Numbered from the stretch's first letter, positions 43,359-52,788 are shown. The stretch is DNA of 64,000 nucleotides from Allorhizocola rhizosphaerae (GCF_003426775.1 NZ_QJUG01000007.1:1-64000), one strand, 5' to 3'. The notes: generated from the sequence alone by a model not told the origin. A program made the numbers and translations.

Positions 43359-44240
43359 ATGTTGCAGGTACGGTCGATCAGCCGCAGCTTCCAAGGCACC
43401 AAGGTGCTCGACGCCGTGTCGTTCGACGCGGCCGCGGGACGCATCACAGGGTTCGTGGGCGCCAACGGTTCCGGCAAGACCACCACCATGAGGATCATCC
43501 TGGGCGTGCTCGCCGCCGACGAGGGGACGGTCACCTGGCAGGGCGGGCCGGTTACCCAGCAGGTACGCCAGCGTTTCGGCTACATGCCCGAGGAACGCGG
43601 CCTGTACCCGAAGATGAAGGTCGCCGAACAGGTCATCTATCTCGGCCGGTTGCACGGGCTGGATCACGCGACCGCACGGCGCAACACCGCCGCCCTGCTG
43701 GACCGCCTTGAGTTGACCGGCCGGGCCGACGATCCCGTCGAACGCCTGTCTCTGGGCAACCAGCAGCGGGTGCAGGTCTGCGCGGCGCTCGTCCACGAGC
43801 CGGACCTGCTGATCCTCGACGAACCCTTCTCGGGTCTCGACCCGCTGGCAATCGAGACGGTGCTCGGCGTCCTGCGGGCGCAGGCCGCCCGGGGCGTGCC
43901 GGTGCTGTTCTCCAGCCACCAACTGGAGCTTGTCGAACGGCTCTGCGACGATCTCGTGATCATCTCTGGCGGTGTCACCGCCGCCAGCGGCGACCGAAAG
44001 TCGCTGCAGGCCCGGTTTTCCACACCCCGCTTCGAACTCGTGGTGGACGGAGACGCCGGCTGGGTCCGCGACGTGCCCGGCGTGAAGGTGGCCGAACTCG
44101 ACGGTGCTCGGGTCGTGTTCGACGTGGCAGAGACCGAACAGGCCCAACGTGTGCTTCAACAGGCGGTCCAGCGCGGCCCGGTCCGTACCTTCGGCGCCGT
44201 CGTCCCGTCCTTGGCTGAGATCTTCCGGGAGGTCATCTGA
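43359..44240 (+). CDS. ABC transporter ATP-binding protein (NatA-like)
   Basis: A 293-residue ATPase. Walker A is GANGSGKTTTMR, the signature motif is LSLGNQQRVQV, Walker B is LLILDEPFSGLDP and the switch His is in FSSHQLELVE. The C-terminal 80 residues form the DUF4162-type tail common in NatA/drug exporters. It pairs with the next gene, whose ATG overlaps its TGA. The ATG is 6 nt after TAGCCT (43347-43352) with no SD, suggesting a leaderless transcript separate from the response regulator. Confidence 0.92.
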   Translation: MLQVRSISRSFQGTKVLDAVSFDAAAGRITGFVGANGSGKTTTMRIILGVLAADEGTVTWQGGPVTQQVRQRFGYMPEERGLYPKMKVAEQVIYLGRLHGLDHATARRNTAALLDRLELTGRADDPVERLSLGNQQRVQVCAALVHEPDLLILDEPFSGLDPLAIETVLGVLRAQAARGVPVLFSSHQLELVERLCDDLVIISGGVTAASGDRKSLQARFSTPRFELVVDGDAGWVRDVPGVKVAELDGARVVFDVAETEQAQRVLQQAVQRGPVRTFGAVVPSLAEIFREVI

Positions 44241-45325
44241 TGTCGTTCTGGCAAGCGACCCGCCTGGTCGCGCATCGGGAAATCCTTGTCCAGGTACGGG
44301 GTAAGGGCCTGTGGATCACCTTCGGATTCTTCGTGGTCGGGCTCTTCGCAGCGGCGATCGTACCGGGCCTGGCCGGCGACGATCCGGCACCGACAGTGGC
44401 CGTCGTCGGCCGGCAAGCGGAACGGACCGTGGCCGCCACCGACCTGCAACCCCGCCCGGCCACCGACGTTGCACAGGCGCAAACGCTGGTCCGCGACGGT
44501 GAGGTGGACGCGGCGGTGGTAGACGACCCGGCATCCACCACCGGGCTGCGGATCATCGCGATGACGCAGACTCCGTACCAAGTCATGGCCGCCCTCGCGG
44601 CGGCCCCGCCGGTGGATCTGCTGGCCCCCGACGCCGTCAGCGACCAGGTCCTCTACCTGGCCTCGTTCGGTTTCGCGTTGATATTCTTCATCTTCGCGAT
44701 ATCCGGCGTCGCCATCGCCCAAAGCGTGATGACAGAGAAGCAAACCCGGATCGTGGAAATCCTCGTCGCCACGGTCCCGGTCCGCGCCCTGCTGACCGGA
44801 AAAATCGCCGCCTACTGCCTGCTGGTGTTCGGACAGGTCGGAGTGCTGGCCCTGCTCACACCCATCGCGCTGCGCGTGGGTGACCTGGGCATCCTACTGA
44901 CCCTGATCGGCCCCGCACTGGGCTGGTTCGTGCCGTTCTTCATGCTCGGGTACGTGCTGCTGGCCTCCATGTGGGCGGTCGCCGGCGCATTGGTCAGCCG
45001 GGCGGAGGACCTCACCTCGAGCTCAACAGTGATCACGATCCTCGTCATGGTCCCCTACCTCGGGGTGACCTTCTTCCAGGAGAACGACCTGGTTATGACC
45101 ATCCTGTCGTACATGCCGTTCTCCTCCGCGGTGGCGATGCCGGTGCGCATGTTCGCCGGCGAGCCCCAACTATGGGAACCGTTCGTATCCCTGGCCATCC
45201 TCGCCGCCACATTGACCGCCACGGTGATGGTGGCCACGCGGCTCTACACCGGATCACTGCTGCAAACCGGCGCCCGTGTCCGCCTGCGCCGTGCCTGGAC
45301 CGGAGCCGAAACCCCACTGGCCTGA
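44240..45325 (+). CDS. ABC transporter permease (NatB/ABC2 type)
   Basis: A 361-residue membrane protein. The first transmembrane helix (GLWITFGFFVVGLFAAAIV) is followed by a large extracytoplasmic domain (about 45-135) and five more helices (FGFALIFFIFAISGVAIAQ, AYCLLVFGQVGVLALLTPIA and others). The MTEKQTRIVEILVATVP stretch is characteristic of ABC2_membrane_3/NatB exporters. It forms an exporter with the adjacent ATPase, for sodium, drugs or lipids. Start and stop codons of the pair overlap by one base. Confidence 0.9.
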   Translation: MSFWQATRLVAHREILVQVRGKGLWITFGFFVVGLFAAAIVPGLAGDDPAPTVAVVGRQAERTVAATDLQPRPATDVAQAQTLVRDGEVDAAVVDDPASTTGLRIIAMTQTPYQVMAALAAAPPVDLLAPDAVSDQVLYLASFGFALIFFIFAISGVAIAQSVMTEKQTRIVEILVATVPVRALLTGKIAAYCLLVFGQVGVLALLTPIALRVGDLGILLTLIGPALGWFVPFFMLGYVLLASMWAVAGALVSRAEDLTSSSTVITILVMVPYLGVTFFQENDLVMTILSYMPFSSAVAMPVRMFAGEPQLWEPFVSLAILAATLTATVMVATRLYTGSLLQTGARVRLRRAWTGAETPLA

Positions 45326-45466
45326 GAACGCACGAACAGTTTGAGGATCGCGTCGCGGCGCTTGGCCGGCTTCAGCCAGACCGGGAGTTCGGCGATCGTC
45401 GGCATGCGCCGGGACCCATCCACTTTTCGGCGTTCACCGAACTATCGCCCGGTTAGCGTCACTAAC

Positions 45467-46092
45467 ATGATCATCAATCCGAAGATCCTCTACTTCGGCA
45501 CCCCCGTCGTTCTGCTGTCCACCGAGAACGACGACGCCAGCGCCAACCTCGCACCAATGTCCTCCGCCTGGGCGCTGGGTCAAACCGTTGTCCTGGGCTT
45601 GGGCCCGGAAGGGCACACCGCAAACAACTTGCGCAAACGACCCGAACTTGTGATCAATCTTCCTGACCCACGGCTCTGGCCGGCCGTCGAGGCTATCGCC
45701 GATCTGACCGGTTCCGACCCGGTACCAGAACACAAACGCCCGGCGTACCGGCACGAGCGTGACAAGTTCGGCGCAGCCGGGCTGACCGCGGTGGAGTCGC
45801 TGCGGGTACGGCCCCCGCGCGTTGCCGAGTGTCCCCTGCAACTGGAGGCCCGCGTCGAGCACATGGCACTCGACGCAAGCGGTGAGTTTGTCATCGTGCA
45901 AGTGGGCGTGGTGACCGTGCATGCCGATCCGGGCATCGTCGGCCCGGCACCGACTACATTGACCCACAGCAATGGGGTCCGCTGATTTACAACTTCCGCC
46001 ACTACTTTGGGCTGGGTCGGCAGTTGGGCCACAACTTCCGATCGGAGACACCGCATCTTTCCGACACCCGCGGTGAGGTGTTGGCCGCATGA
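45467..46092 (+). pseudogene. Flavin reductase-like gene with a single-base frameshift
   Basis: The first frame encodes MIINPKILYFGTPVVLLSTE, NLAPMSSAWALGQTVVLGLG and RPELVINLPDPRLWPA, a flavin-reductase-like FMN-binding domain (PF01613), but runs into unrelated residues after about codon 158 and stops at 45985. The shifted frame continues the family sequence GTDYIDPQQWGPLIYNFRHY then FGLGRQLGHNFRSE, ending at 46092. Adding one G in the cccggcacc stretch near 45942 restores a protein of about 208 residues. It is either a real pseudogene or a base error. The ATG is 7 nt after TAGCGT (45454-45459), leaderless-like. Confidence 0.8.
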
Positions 46093-46160
46093 CCACGCAC
46101 TGACGCAAAGCCGCGCCCGCGTTATGGCACCCGCCACATCGCCGCCGGGTCAGTTTGCGG

Positions 46161-46463
46161 TCAGCCGGAGCGGTGCTGCTCGTTGTGGCGCAACGCTTCT
46201 TCGAGCTGGTCTTCCAGGACGATGATCCGGCAGGCGGCCTCCAACGGGGTGCCCTGGTCTACCAGTTCACGGGCTCGGGCGGCCAGGCGAAGCTGGTAGC
46301 GCGAGTAGCGGCGGTGCCCACCAGGCGAGCGTAGCGGGGTGAACAGCTTGGCCTGGTCGAGCCGGCGCAGGAAGTCGGGGGTAACGCCGATCATCTCGGC
46401 CGCCGCGCCCATGGTGTAAGCCGGGTAGTCATCGTCATCAAACCTGTCGTCGGTTTGGCCCAT
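46161..46463 (-). CDS. Small MerR-family transcriptional regulator
   Basis: A 100-residue protein with an acidic N-terminus (DRFDDDDYPAYT) and a MerR-type winged helix (MGAAAEMIGVTPDFLRRLDQ, LRSPGGHRRYSRYQLRLAAR). A short coiled segment (EAACRIIVLEDQLEEALRHN) follows in place of an effector domain. Such minimal MerR proteins recur in actinomycetes. ATG 46463 is preceded by GGAAGG at 5 nt; a longer in-frame start at 46547 lies beyond the leader hairpin. A perfect 18-bp palindrome 108-125 bp upstream is a candidate operator. Confidence 0.85.
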   Translation of the reverse strand: MGQTDDRFDDDDYPAYTMGAAAEMIGVTPDFLRRLDQAKLFTPLRSPGGHRRYSRYQLRLAARARELVDQGTPLEAACRIIVLEDQLEEALRHNEQHRSG

Positions 46464-46513
46464 CGTCACCTTCCAAGTGCAACTCCGTCCATGTGGGCTG
46501 TGGATGTCATCGA

Positions 46514-46545
46514 GGGCCCCGGTGCTTGAATCAGCACCGGGGCCC
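46514..46545 (-). terminator. 13-bp perfect hairpin in the MerR leader
   Basis: GGGCCCCGGTGCT (46514-46526) and AGCACCGGGGCCC (46533-46545) pair perfectly around a 6-nt loop. On the MerR strand it lies 51-82 nt before the start codon, between the candidate operator and the gene. It could attenuate transcription or end an upstream short RNA. There is no T-tract. Confidence 0.5.
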
Positions 46546-46570
46546 AAGGGTTGTAGGTCATCACACCATG

Positions 46571-46588
46571 ACCGGTGAGAACACCGGT
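46571..46588. promoter_or_regulatory. 18-bp palindrome upstream of the MerR gene
   Basis: ACCGGTG-AGAA-CACCGGT is a perfect inverted repeat with the size and spacing of MerR operators. It lies upstream of the MerR gene on its strand, so autoregulation is plausible. Confidence 0.45.
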
Positions 46589-47098
46589 TGTGTAGTTTCG
46601 CGACCGCCGTCGCAGTGACGGATGCGGTAGCGCGAAGATCGCATATTCGTGACCGGAGACCACCTTTCGTAACGATGGAACCTGCGGTGTCCGCTCAAGC
46701 CTTTAACCACACCAGCCGAGCGGGCGATCAAACGGTGTCCGACCCTCCCTTTCCTCTGTCTTCACTTACCTTTCAGCGTTACCGGTCTTACTGTCCGCCG
46801 GTGGCATGGGCCCCACCACTTGCTTTCCGGCCCATCCACGTCCAGCGGACCCCTTGCCTTGCGGTCGGCACTGAAACGCCGTGCCGACTCAACTTGCCCA
46901 CCGGGCCCTGACAGAGCACCCGGGCCTTGTCTTGCTCATGCGCCCCACTGGCGGGGGCGCTCGTCAGCGTCTGTTGCCGATCTCATTGCTCAACACCAGG
47001 AACATTAGCCGATGCTGCCGAGAATGTCTAGCACGTTCGTCATAGATTTGTTGGACTGCCGTGTCCAGCCTCGCAAGGCCGCGTCGCGCCGGTCGCCG
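46589..47098. other. About 500 bp without a supported gene
   Basis: No open frame here shows a recognisable domain, ribosome-binding site or consistent third-position GC. The sequence is less GC-rich than nearby genes and has pyrimidine-rich stretches (tccctttcctctgtcttcac). It may hold the MerR promoter or a non-coding RNA; I cannot support either. Confidence 0.4.
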
Positions 47099-47143
47099 GC
47101 GATCTGTGGTGGTGCGAGGATCTTCGACACCACCACAGATCGC
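47099..47143 (-). terminator. Terminator of the GH39-ricin gene
   Basis: GCGATCTGTGGTGGTG (47099-47114) pairs perfectly over 16 bp with CACCACCACAGATCGC (47128-47143), with a 13-nt loop. It starts 8 nt beyond the glycosidase stop codon. Confidence 0.75.
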
Positions 47144-47150
47144 TTGCCGC

Positions 47151-48986
47151 CTAGCGGCCCGACAGCCGCCAGGTCTGGTTCAGTGGGCTGCTTTGGGTGA
47201 CCGGACGGCAGGTCCACTGGTGGACCAGCGCCCCCGGTGCGGTGGATATGGCGTTGACATCCACGCACTTGCCGCTGTGCCGGACGACGAGCTGATAGTC
47301 GCGCGGGTCGTTGCCGGCGTACGTCACCTTCCGGAGGGTGAGCTGCTGATTGGTACCCCCATGGCAACTCCATTGGATGATCGCGGCGCCGTCGGCGGTG
47401 GATGCGCCGTTGACGTCCAAGCATTTACCGCTTTGCCGGTTGACGGCGGTGTAGGCGTCGGCGACTCCGGCGACCGGACGGAAGTCCCACAGCTGCTGGT
47501 TGCCGCCATTGCAGGTGTTCTGCTGCTGCTGGGTTCCGTCGGCGGTGCTCGCGTTCGGGTTGTGCAGGCACAGCTGGGAGTGCTGCGCGATCGCGGCGGA
47601 CGCGAAGCCGCCGCCACCACCCGACGGCGGGAGCAGGGTGATGGTGAAGGAGTCGTCGATGTTGGAGTGCGGCAGGTTGACCGTCGCGGCGTTGTTGGAC
47701 AGCGTCACGACCGTGTCCTGAATGGTCACAGGTCCGCTCACCGCGCCGCCGCCGTTGTGGGGGATGCGCTGTGCGACCACTCGCACCTGGTTGTTCACGA
47801 CGATGCCGCTGGTGGTGTCCAGGCGTTGCAGGTTGACGGCGATGTTTCCGGTGGTACGGCCGCCTCCCACCAGGATTTTGGCATTGCCGGAGTCCTTCGT
47901 GGCGAACGCGTCGTAGTTGGCGCTCGGCGTGACCTGCGCGATGGCGCCGGTCTGTGAGCCGTAGAAGTGGTAGACCCACCATTCGCCCTTGGGTTGGTGC
48001 TGGCCGGACACGCGCGTGAGCAGGTTGCCCAGGTCGTTGTGGAGATTGCCGGCACTGGCCCAGTTGGCGCGCAACCCGTCGGCGCCGGCCCGTTCCAGCC
48101 GGGCGATGTACCACGAGCCGTCGCCGGGGTTCTGCTCGTTGCTCGCGCCATATTCGTTGATCTGGTACGGGCGCGGGTGGGGGATACCGCGCGAGTTGAG
48201 CGTCGTGTTGGCGGTCGCGACATTGGCGACCGGGTCGCCGGGCAGGCTGTGCCAGCTGATGATGTCGGGAATCGTGTTGGTCGATTTGATGAAATCGAGG
48301 TACTGGGGCCACCAGCCGCTAGTCGAGGGTACGCAGGCACAACTCGGCCCGACGATCAGGTGGCTCGGGAACTCGGCGCGGATGCGCTGGTATGTGCGCC
48401 GCCACAGCTCGAAGTACTGCGACTGTGACCGGTTCCAGAACGGGGTGATGTTGGGCTCGTTCCAGATGTCCCACTGGACCGGCGCCCCGGTCGCGCGGAC
48501 GTCGTTGAAGAGCCGGGTGAGGAAGTTGTCGTAGTCGGTCCAGTTGCCGTTGTCGCCCGGGAAGCGGGAGATCGGGTAACCGTCGGCTCCCCACAGGTCG
48601 TGCGGCAGGATGATGAACTCGCCGCCCAGCGCTCGGGTGCGAAGTAGCTGGGCACGGGTGGAGTTCCAGCGTCGGTCGTATCGGCCTGACACCCAGCCGC
48701 CCGGACTGTCCAGCTGAGCGCCGCCGGCGCGCATGTAACGGAACTTCACGTCGGTGAAGAAGTGGTCGGCCGGCCCCGAGCCGTCCTCGGTCATGCCGTA
48801 GATCCAACCGGAGGCACGGTAGGTGGGAGAGCCTCCCGCGACCGAGAAGTTGACGCTGATCGACTCATCGGCGGCTTGCGCCGCCGGGGCCGGCGCGAGA
48901 AGGAACGCGGCCACCAGGGCGGCGACTGAGGCCAGCGCGATCGGCAGCCTTTCTCGCCGGTGCTGGATGTTCGATGCCGGATCCAA
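47151..48986 (-). CDS. Secreted GH39-like glycosidase with ricin B lectin domain
   Basis: A 611-residue exported enzyme. The signal peptide (about 12-39) is followed by a clan GH-A-like barrel (about 45-370) with acid/base Glu177 in WDIWNEPNI and nucleophile Glu278 in YQINEYG. A beta-sandwich (about 370-460) and a ricin-type lectin (about 475-611, repeated SGKCLDVNGAST and HSGKCVDVNAIST units) complete it. The barrel closely parallels the cytoplasmic protein at 55463, so both should act on the same linkage, one outside and one inside. The TTG start at 48986 is supported by AGGAG 6 nt upstream. Two LacI-type operators lie in its promoter region. Confidence 0.85.
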   Translation of the reverse strand: MDPASNIQHRRERLPIALASVAALVAAFLLAPAPAAQAADESISVNFSVAGGSPTYRASGWIYGMTEDGSGPADHFFTDVKFRYMRAGGAQLDSPGGWVSGRYDRRWNSTRAQLLRTRALGGEFIILPHDLWGADGYPISRFPGDNGNWTDYDNFLTRLFNDVRATGAPVQWDIWNEPNITPFWNRSQSQYFELWRRTYQRIRAEFPSHLIVGPSCACVPSTSGWWPQYLDFIKSTNTIPDIISWHSLPGDPVANVATANTTLNSRGIPHPRPYQINEYGASNEQNPGDGSWYIARLERAGADGLRANWASAGNLHNDLGNLLTRVSGQHQPKGEWWVYHFYGSQTGAIAQVTPSANYDAFATKDSGNAKILVGGGRTTGNIAVNLQRLDTTSGIVVNNQVRVVAQRIPHNGGGAVSGPVTIQDTVVTLSNNAATVNLPHSNIDDSFTITLLPPSGGGGGFASAAIAQHSQLCLHNPNASTADGTQQQQNTCNGGNQQLWDFRPVAGVADAYTAVNRQSGKCLDVNGASTADGAAIIQWSCHGGTNQQLTLRKVTYAGNDPRDYQLVVRHSGKCVDVNAISTAPGALVHQWTCRPVTQSSPLNQTWRLSGR

Positions 48987-49132
48987 TGTGGACTCCTTTC
49001 GAGGGCGTACGCGCGGCGATGCGGGCCCGGGATCGCTTCACCGTCTTATGAATCAGCGGTCACACCGGGGTGTACCGGCCAGGATCGGCACCTACGGCTG
49101 GGGGTGTGCCCGGCCGCTCCCGGCTCCGCTGT

Positions 49133-49144
49133 CGAATCGTTTCG
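49133..49144. promoter_or_regulatory. LacI-type operator CGAATCGTTTCG
   Basis: One mismatch to the CGAATCGATTCG consensus. It is about 147 bp upstream of the secreted GH39-like glycosidase start. Confidence 0.65.
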
Positions 49145-49211
49145 CACAGCGTAAATTTGATTCTGATAGATGTCAATCTTGTGTCGGCGAACAGCAGGCG
49201 GCCCTGGCAGC

Positions 49212-49223
49212 GGAATCGATTCG
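49212..49223. promoter_or_regulatory. LacI-type operator GGAATCGATTCG
   Basis: One mismatch to the consensus. It is 68 bp from the previous site, in the same intergenic region between the GH63-like and GH39-like genes; the pair would allow looping or cooperative repression. Confidence 0.65.
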
Positions 49224-49268
49224 CTACCGACGGTTCGCCACGACCCGCTCTTTGCGCCGTGTTTTGGG

Positions 49269-51032
49269 TCAGCGCGCCGCGGCGTCGGCGGTCCCCTGCT
49301 GTGCGCGATCGCCCACGGGAATCTGCGCCCGGCGGCGCTGTTCGGCCGCTGCGAGGTGCAGATAGCCGCTGGCCGTCCAGGTGTAGGCGCGGTCGCGCAG
49401 GCCCATGCCGGTCAACGCGTCGAAGTTCTCCGCGAAGCCGGACCTTTCGCACAACGCGCGGAAGCGTTGGCTGACCTCATTGGCGAGCTCGACGTGACCG
49501 GCACGGCGCAAACCATCCTCGATCAGTACGGTGGCCGGCGCCCAGATGGGTCCGCGCCAGTACCCGTCGGCCGTGTAGTGCGTAGAGGTTGGCAGCTCGG
49601 TGGCGAGGCCGTGTGGCGTCAGATGCCGGCGAATGCGGGCGGCCAAGGCGCCACTGATTTCGGTTGGCAGTTGCTCGCCGAGCACGATCGGCATGAGATG
49701 CAGCAGGCTGGAGGTGGACCAGGTATCACCCGACACCGGGGAGCGCGCGACGAAGCCGTCGCCGATCCACAGCTGCTCCAGCAGTGCCGTGCGCAGTTCG
49801 CCGGCCTGCCGGGCCCAGCCTTCCGCGGCTTGCGGGTCGCCGAGCCGCCGGGCCAGATCCGCCAGTTCAACCATCTGCAGGACAAGGAACGCAGCCAGGT
49901 CCGGGGTCTGGATCACGCGCTCGGTGTCGAAAGTGGTCGCGTTGTCCCATCCGCTGTCGTTACCGTGCTGATAGTGCGCCAAAGCGCTGCCCGGCACCCG
50001 CCGTTCGGTGAGCCAGAAGCCGGTCCATGCGGCCAGATTTCGGTACGCCGCAACGATTTCGGTATCCGGAAGGCTCGGGATGCGCTGGCGCAGCTCGCGC
50101 AGTGCCCAGCCGTGGATCGGCGGCTTGACGAAGTTGTAGAGAACCTCGGAGTGGGTGATGGAGTCAGGCAACGCCCCTGCGGGATCCTGGTGCTCGAAGA
50201 CCAGCCGATACTGGTCCCAAGCCAAATCAGGGGCGCCGTCGGCCAGGGCGAGGGCGTTGAAGCAGTGGTCCCAGCTCCACACCTTGTTCATCCAGTGCTT
50301 GGACATGAGAACGGCCGGCCGGGTGATGAAGCCGGCGGGCCGCACGGTCGCCGACCACAGCACATAGGCGGCCAATTCGGCGGCTGGTGTGTGCTCGTCC
50401 CGCCACGGCGCCACCGCGTCGACGAAATTATCAAAAGCGGCCTGTGCGTGGGCAATGACCTCTTCAAAATTTTTCTGGTACCGGTAAGGCGCACGCGCGG
50501 TCGCGAACTCCTCGATGGCGATCTCCCACGTGCCACTGTCACGGCCGATCGCCAGCTCTCGCCGGGCCGTGCCAAGCTGCTGGACTCCGGTCGCCTCGGC
50601 CGGCGCTCCAGACAGGACGGTGATCCGGTACCGGCGGCCCGTCTCGTAAAGCGTGTAGATGTGCGCCCCGTCAACGGGATCGCGAAACAGATACGGCCCG
50701 CTGAACGGTGTCAATGTGAGCTCGGCGGCGGCGATCCGCATGGCCAGGCCGACTCCGCGTACCCGGACCGTATCCGTCGTCTCGTACGCCAGCTCGATGG
50801 TGCCGCGACCGTCGCCACGCCACAGAAGCCGTGCCGGGGTCGCCGTGACAGCGGTACGCGCCGCGGGCACCAGGCGCAGCACCGGATGCAGGCCGTTCTG
50901 ATGTGAGACGAGGTGGATGTCCTCCGCGAACTTCTTTTCGCCGATAACGGGAGAGAAGTTGAACCAGGAGCCGTGGTGGCTGAATGGGATCTCCTGGAGG
51001 GAAAACTCCGGTCCTGCGCTGGCAGCGTTCAT
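49269..51032 (-). CDS. GH63-like (alpha/alpha)6-barrel glycosidase, cytoplasmic
   Basis: A 587-residue enzyme without signal peptide. An N-terminal beta-sandwich (about 1-200) precedes a six-hairpin barrel with MNKVWSWDHCFNALALA, GNDSGWDNATTFD, TPDLAAFLVLQMVELA and YWRGPIWAPATVLIEDGL, typical of GH63 and related glucosidases/mannosylglycerate hydrolases. The Asp in GWDN is the likely general acid. It follows the two permeases and SBP on the same strand, so it probably degrades the imported oligosaccharide. ATG 51032 is used; an AAGGA lies 14 nt upstream and the frame is open further upstream, so the start is not certain. Confidence 0.85.
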   Translation of the reverse strand: MNAASAGPEFSLQEIPFSHHGSWFNFSPVIGEKKFAEDIHLVSHQNGLHPVLRLVPAARTAVTATPARLLWRGDGRGTIELAYETTDTVRVRGVGLAMRIAAAELTLTPFSGPYLFRDPVDGAHIYTLYETGRRYRITVLSGAPAEATGVQQLGTARRELAIGRDSGTWEIAIEEFATARAPYRYQKNFEEVIAHAQAAFDNFVDAVAPWRDEHTPAAELAAYVLWSATVRPAGFITRPAVLMSKHWMNKVWSWDHCFNALALADGAPDLAWDQYRLVFEHQDPAGALPDSITHSEVLYNFVKPPIHGWALRELRQRIPSLPDTEIVAAYRNLAAWTGFWLTERRVPGSALAHYQHGNDSGWDNATTFDTERVIQTPDLAAFLVLQMVELADLARRLGDPQAAEGWARQAGELRTALLEQLWIGDGFVARSPVSGDTWSTSSLLHLMPIVLGEQLPTEISGALAARIRRHLTPHGLATELPTSTHYTADGYWRGPIWAPATVLIEDGLRRAGHVELANEVSQRFRALCERSGFAENFDALTGMGLRDRAYTWTASGYLHLAAAEQRRRAQIPVGDRAQQGTADAAAR

Positions 51033-51072
51033 CAAAATCGTTGGCTTCCTTGGTACCTGGAGATTATGGGAT

Positions 51073-51891
51073 TCAGTCCTTGACCGCGCCTGCGGTGACG
51101 CCCGCCGCGACGAAGCGCTGGGCGATGATGAGCAGTGCGGTGGCGGGGATGGACGCCACGACCGCGGTGGCCATGACGGCGTTCCATTCCTGGTTGTTGT
51201 TGCCGATGTAGTGATAGATGCCCAGCGTGATCGGCCGCAGCGCACCGCCGCTGTCGAGCGTGCTCGCAAAGATGAAATCCGACCACGCCCACAGGAAGGT
51301 GAACAGCGCCACCGTCACTGTCGCGTTGCGACTGATCGGCAGCACCACCGAGACGAACGTACGCAGGCGGCCCGCGCCGTCCGCGATCGCCGCCTGAAGC
51401 AATTCATTCGGTATACCACTCATGAAGGCGGTGTAGATGAGTACTCCAAACGGGACTGCGATGGTGGTGTCAGCGACGATCAGCCCGGGGAGGGTGTTGA
51501 GCATGCCGAGGTTGAGCAGCGCCGCGTAGTAGCCCATCGCCATGATGATGGCGGGGATCATCTGGGCGATGAGCAACAGAAAGCTCAGCGCCGCACCGCC
51601 TTTCGGTTGCAGCTTCGCCAGCGCGTACCCCGCCGGAGCGGCGATCACGAGGGTCAGCGCGACGGTGCCCAGTCCGACGACGAGGCTGGTCGCCAGATAC
51701 GGCAGCTGCTGGTCCAGCACGGCGCGGTACCCATCCAGGGTGCCGTCCAACGGGAAGAGGCCGGGCGGCTGCTTGCGCATGTTCTCGGGCCGGGTGAAGG
51801 AAACGTTGACCATCCAGTAGACGGGGAACAGCATGACCGCGGTCACGATCAGCCCGATCAGGGTCTTCCACCAGGTTCGCTTCGCGGTCAT
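51073..51891 (-). CDS. Sugar ABC transporter permease (MalG type)
   Basis: A 272-residue CUT1 permease with six transmembrane helices and EAA loop LLQAAIADGAGRLRTFVSVV then LPISRNAT. The C-terminus QRFVAAGVTAGAVKD is typical of MalG-like subunits. Its ATG overlaps the stop of the MalF-type permease by 4 bp. It is the third gene of the SBP-permease-permease-GH63 operon, and no dedicated ATPase is present. Confidence 0.93.
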   Translation of the reverse strand: MTAKRTWWKTLIGLIVTAVMLFPVYWMVNVSFTRPENMRKQPPGLFPLDGTLDGYRAVLDQQLPYLATSLVVGLGTVALTLVIAAPAGYALAKLQPKGGAALSFLLLIAQMIPAIIMAMGYYAALLNLGMLNTLPGLIVADTTIAVPFGVLIYTAFMSGIPNELLQAAIADGAGRLRTFVSVVLPISRNATVTVALFTFLWAWSDFIFASTLDSGGALRPITLGIYHYIGNNNQEWNAVMATAVVASIPATALLIIAQRFVAAGVTAGAVKD

Positions 51892-52781
51892 GCCTGCTGC
51901 CTCCGCTGTACCCGGATGTAGATCAGCCCGAAGAAGAGCGCCATGATGATCAACAGGTTGCCGACCGCGGCTCCGGGGCCGAACTGCGGCAACGGGTTAC
52001 CGAAGCCGAGCCGGTACGACCAGATGGCAAGCGTCGTGGACGAGTCGACCGGCCCACCCCGGGTCATGATCCAGATGATGTCGAAGACCTTCAGCGTGTA
52101 CACCAAACCGAGCAGCAGCGTGATCGCCGAGACCGGTCGCAACAGGGGCAACGTCACGTGCCAGAAGTGTTGCCAGCCGCCGGCGCCGTCCAGGGCCGCG
52201 GCCTCGTGGATGTGGTCCGGAATGGTTTGCAGTCCGCTGTAGAGCACGACGAGGTTGAACGGAATGCCGATCCAGATATTGGCAATCGTCACCGAAACGA
52301 GCGACCATTCCGGCGAGGTGAGCCAGTTGACCTGCCCCACCCCGACAATGCCGAGAGCGGTGTTGACGATTCCGGACTCGCTGTTGAGCATCCACGACCA
52401 CGTCGACGCCGAGACGATCAGCGGCAGCAGCCACGGCACCAGGAATAGCGCCCGCAGGGTATGCGAGAGCCGGAAATGCTGGTTGAAGAACAGCGCCAGC
52501 GCCAGACCGACGGTGAACTGGAACAGCAGTGAGAGCGCCGTGAATGCCAATGTGTGGGTGAGTGCCGGCACAAATGTGGGGTCGGCCAGCACCGCTCGAT
52601 AGTTTTCGGCGCCGATGAATGGCGCGTCGCCCATGACGAACGACCGGACCGTGTACTCGCGCAGGCTCAGGTCGACATTGCGGTACAGCGGGTACGCGTA
52701 GAAGGCCACCAAGTAGACCGCGATGGGGGCGAGAAACCCCCATGCGGCCCACTGCGACTTCACTCGTGATTGGACATTCAT
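51888..52781 (-). CDS. Sugar ABC transporter permease (MalF type)
   Basis: A 297-residue CUT1 permease with six helices and EAA loop IHEAAALDGAGGWQHFWHVT then LPLLRPVS. It starts 7 bp after the SBP stop and overlaps the next permease. It forms the channel with the MalG-type partner. Confidence 0.93.
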   Translation of the reverse strand: MNVQSRVKSQWAAWGFLAPIAVYLVAFYAYPLYRNVDLSLREYTVRSFVMGDAPFIGAENYRAVLADPTFVPALTHTLAFTALSLLFQFTVGLALALFFNQHFRLSHTLRALFLVPWLLPLIVSASTWSWMLNSESGIVNTALGIVGVGQVNWLTSPEWSLVSVTIANIWIGIPFNLVVLYSGLQTIPDHIHEAAALDGAGGWQHFWHVTLPLLRPVSAITLLLGLVYTLKVFDIIWIMTRGGPVDSSTTLAIWSYRLGFGNPLPQFGPGAAVGNLLIIMALFFGLIYIRVQRRQQA

Positions 52782-52788
52782 CGCGACG

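Noticed and set aside
45326-45466. Possible extra small gene after the ABC permease
   Set aside because: The short frame has no SD or family pattern; this stretch holds only the TAGCGT element of the flavin reductase gene.
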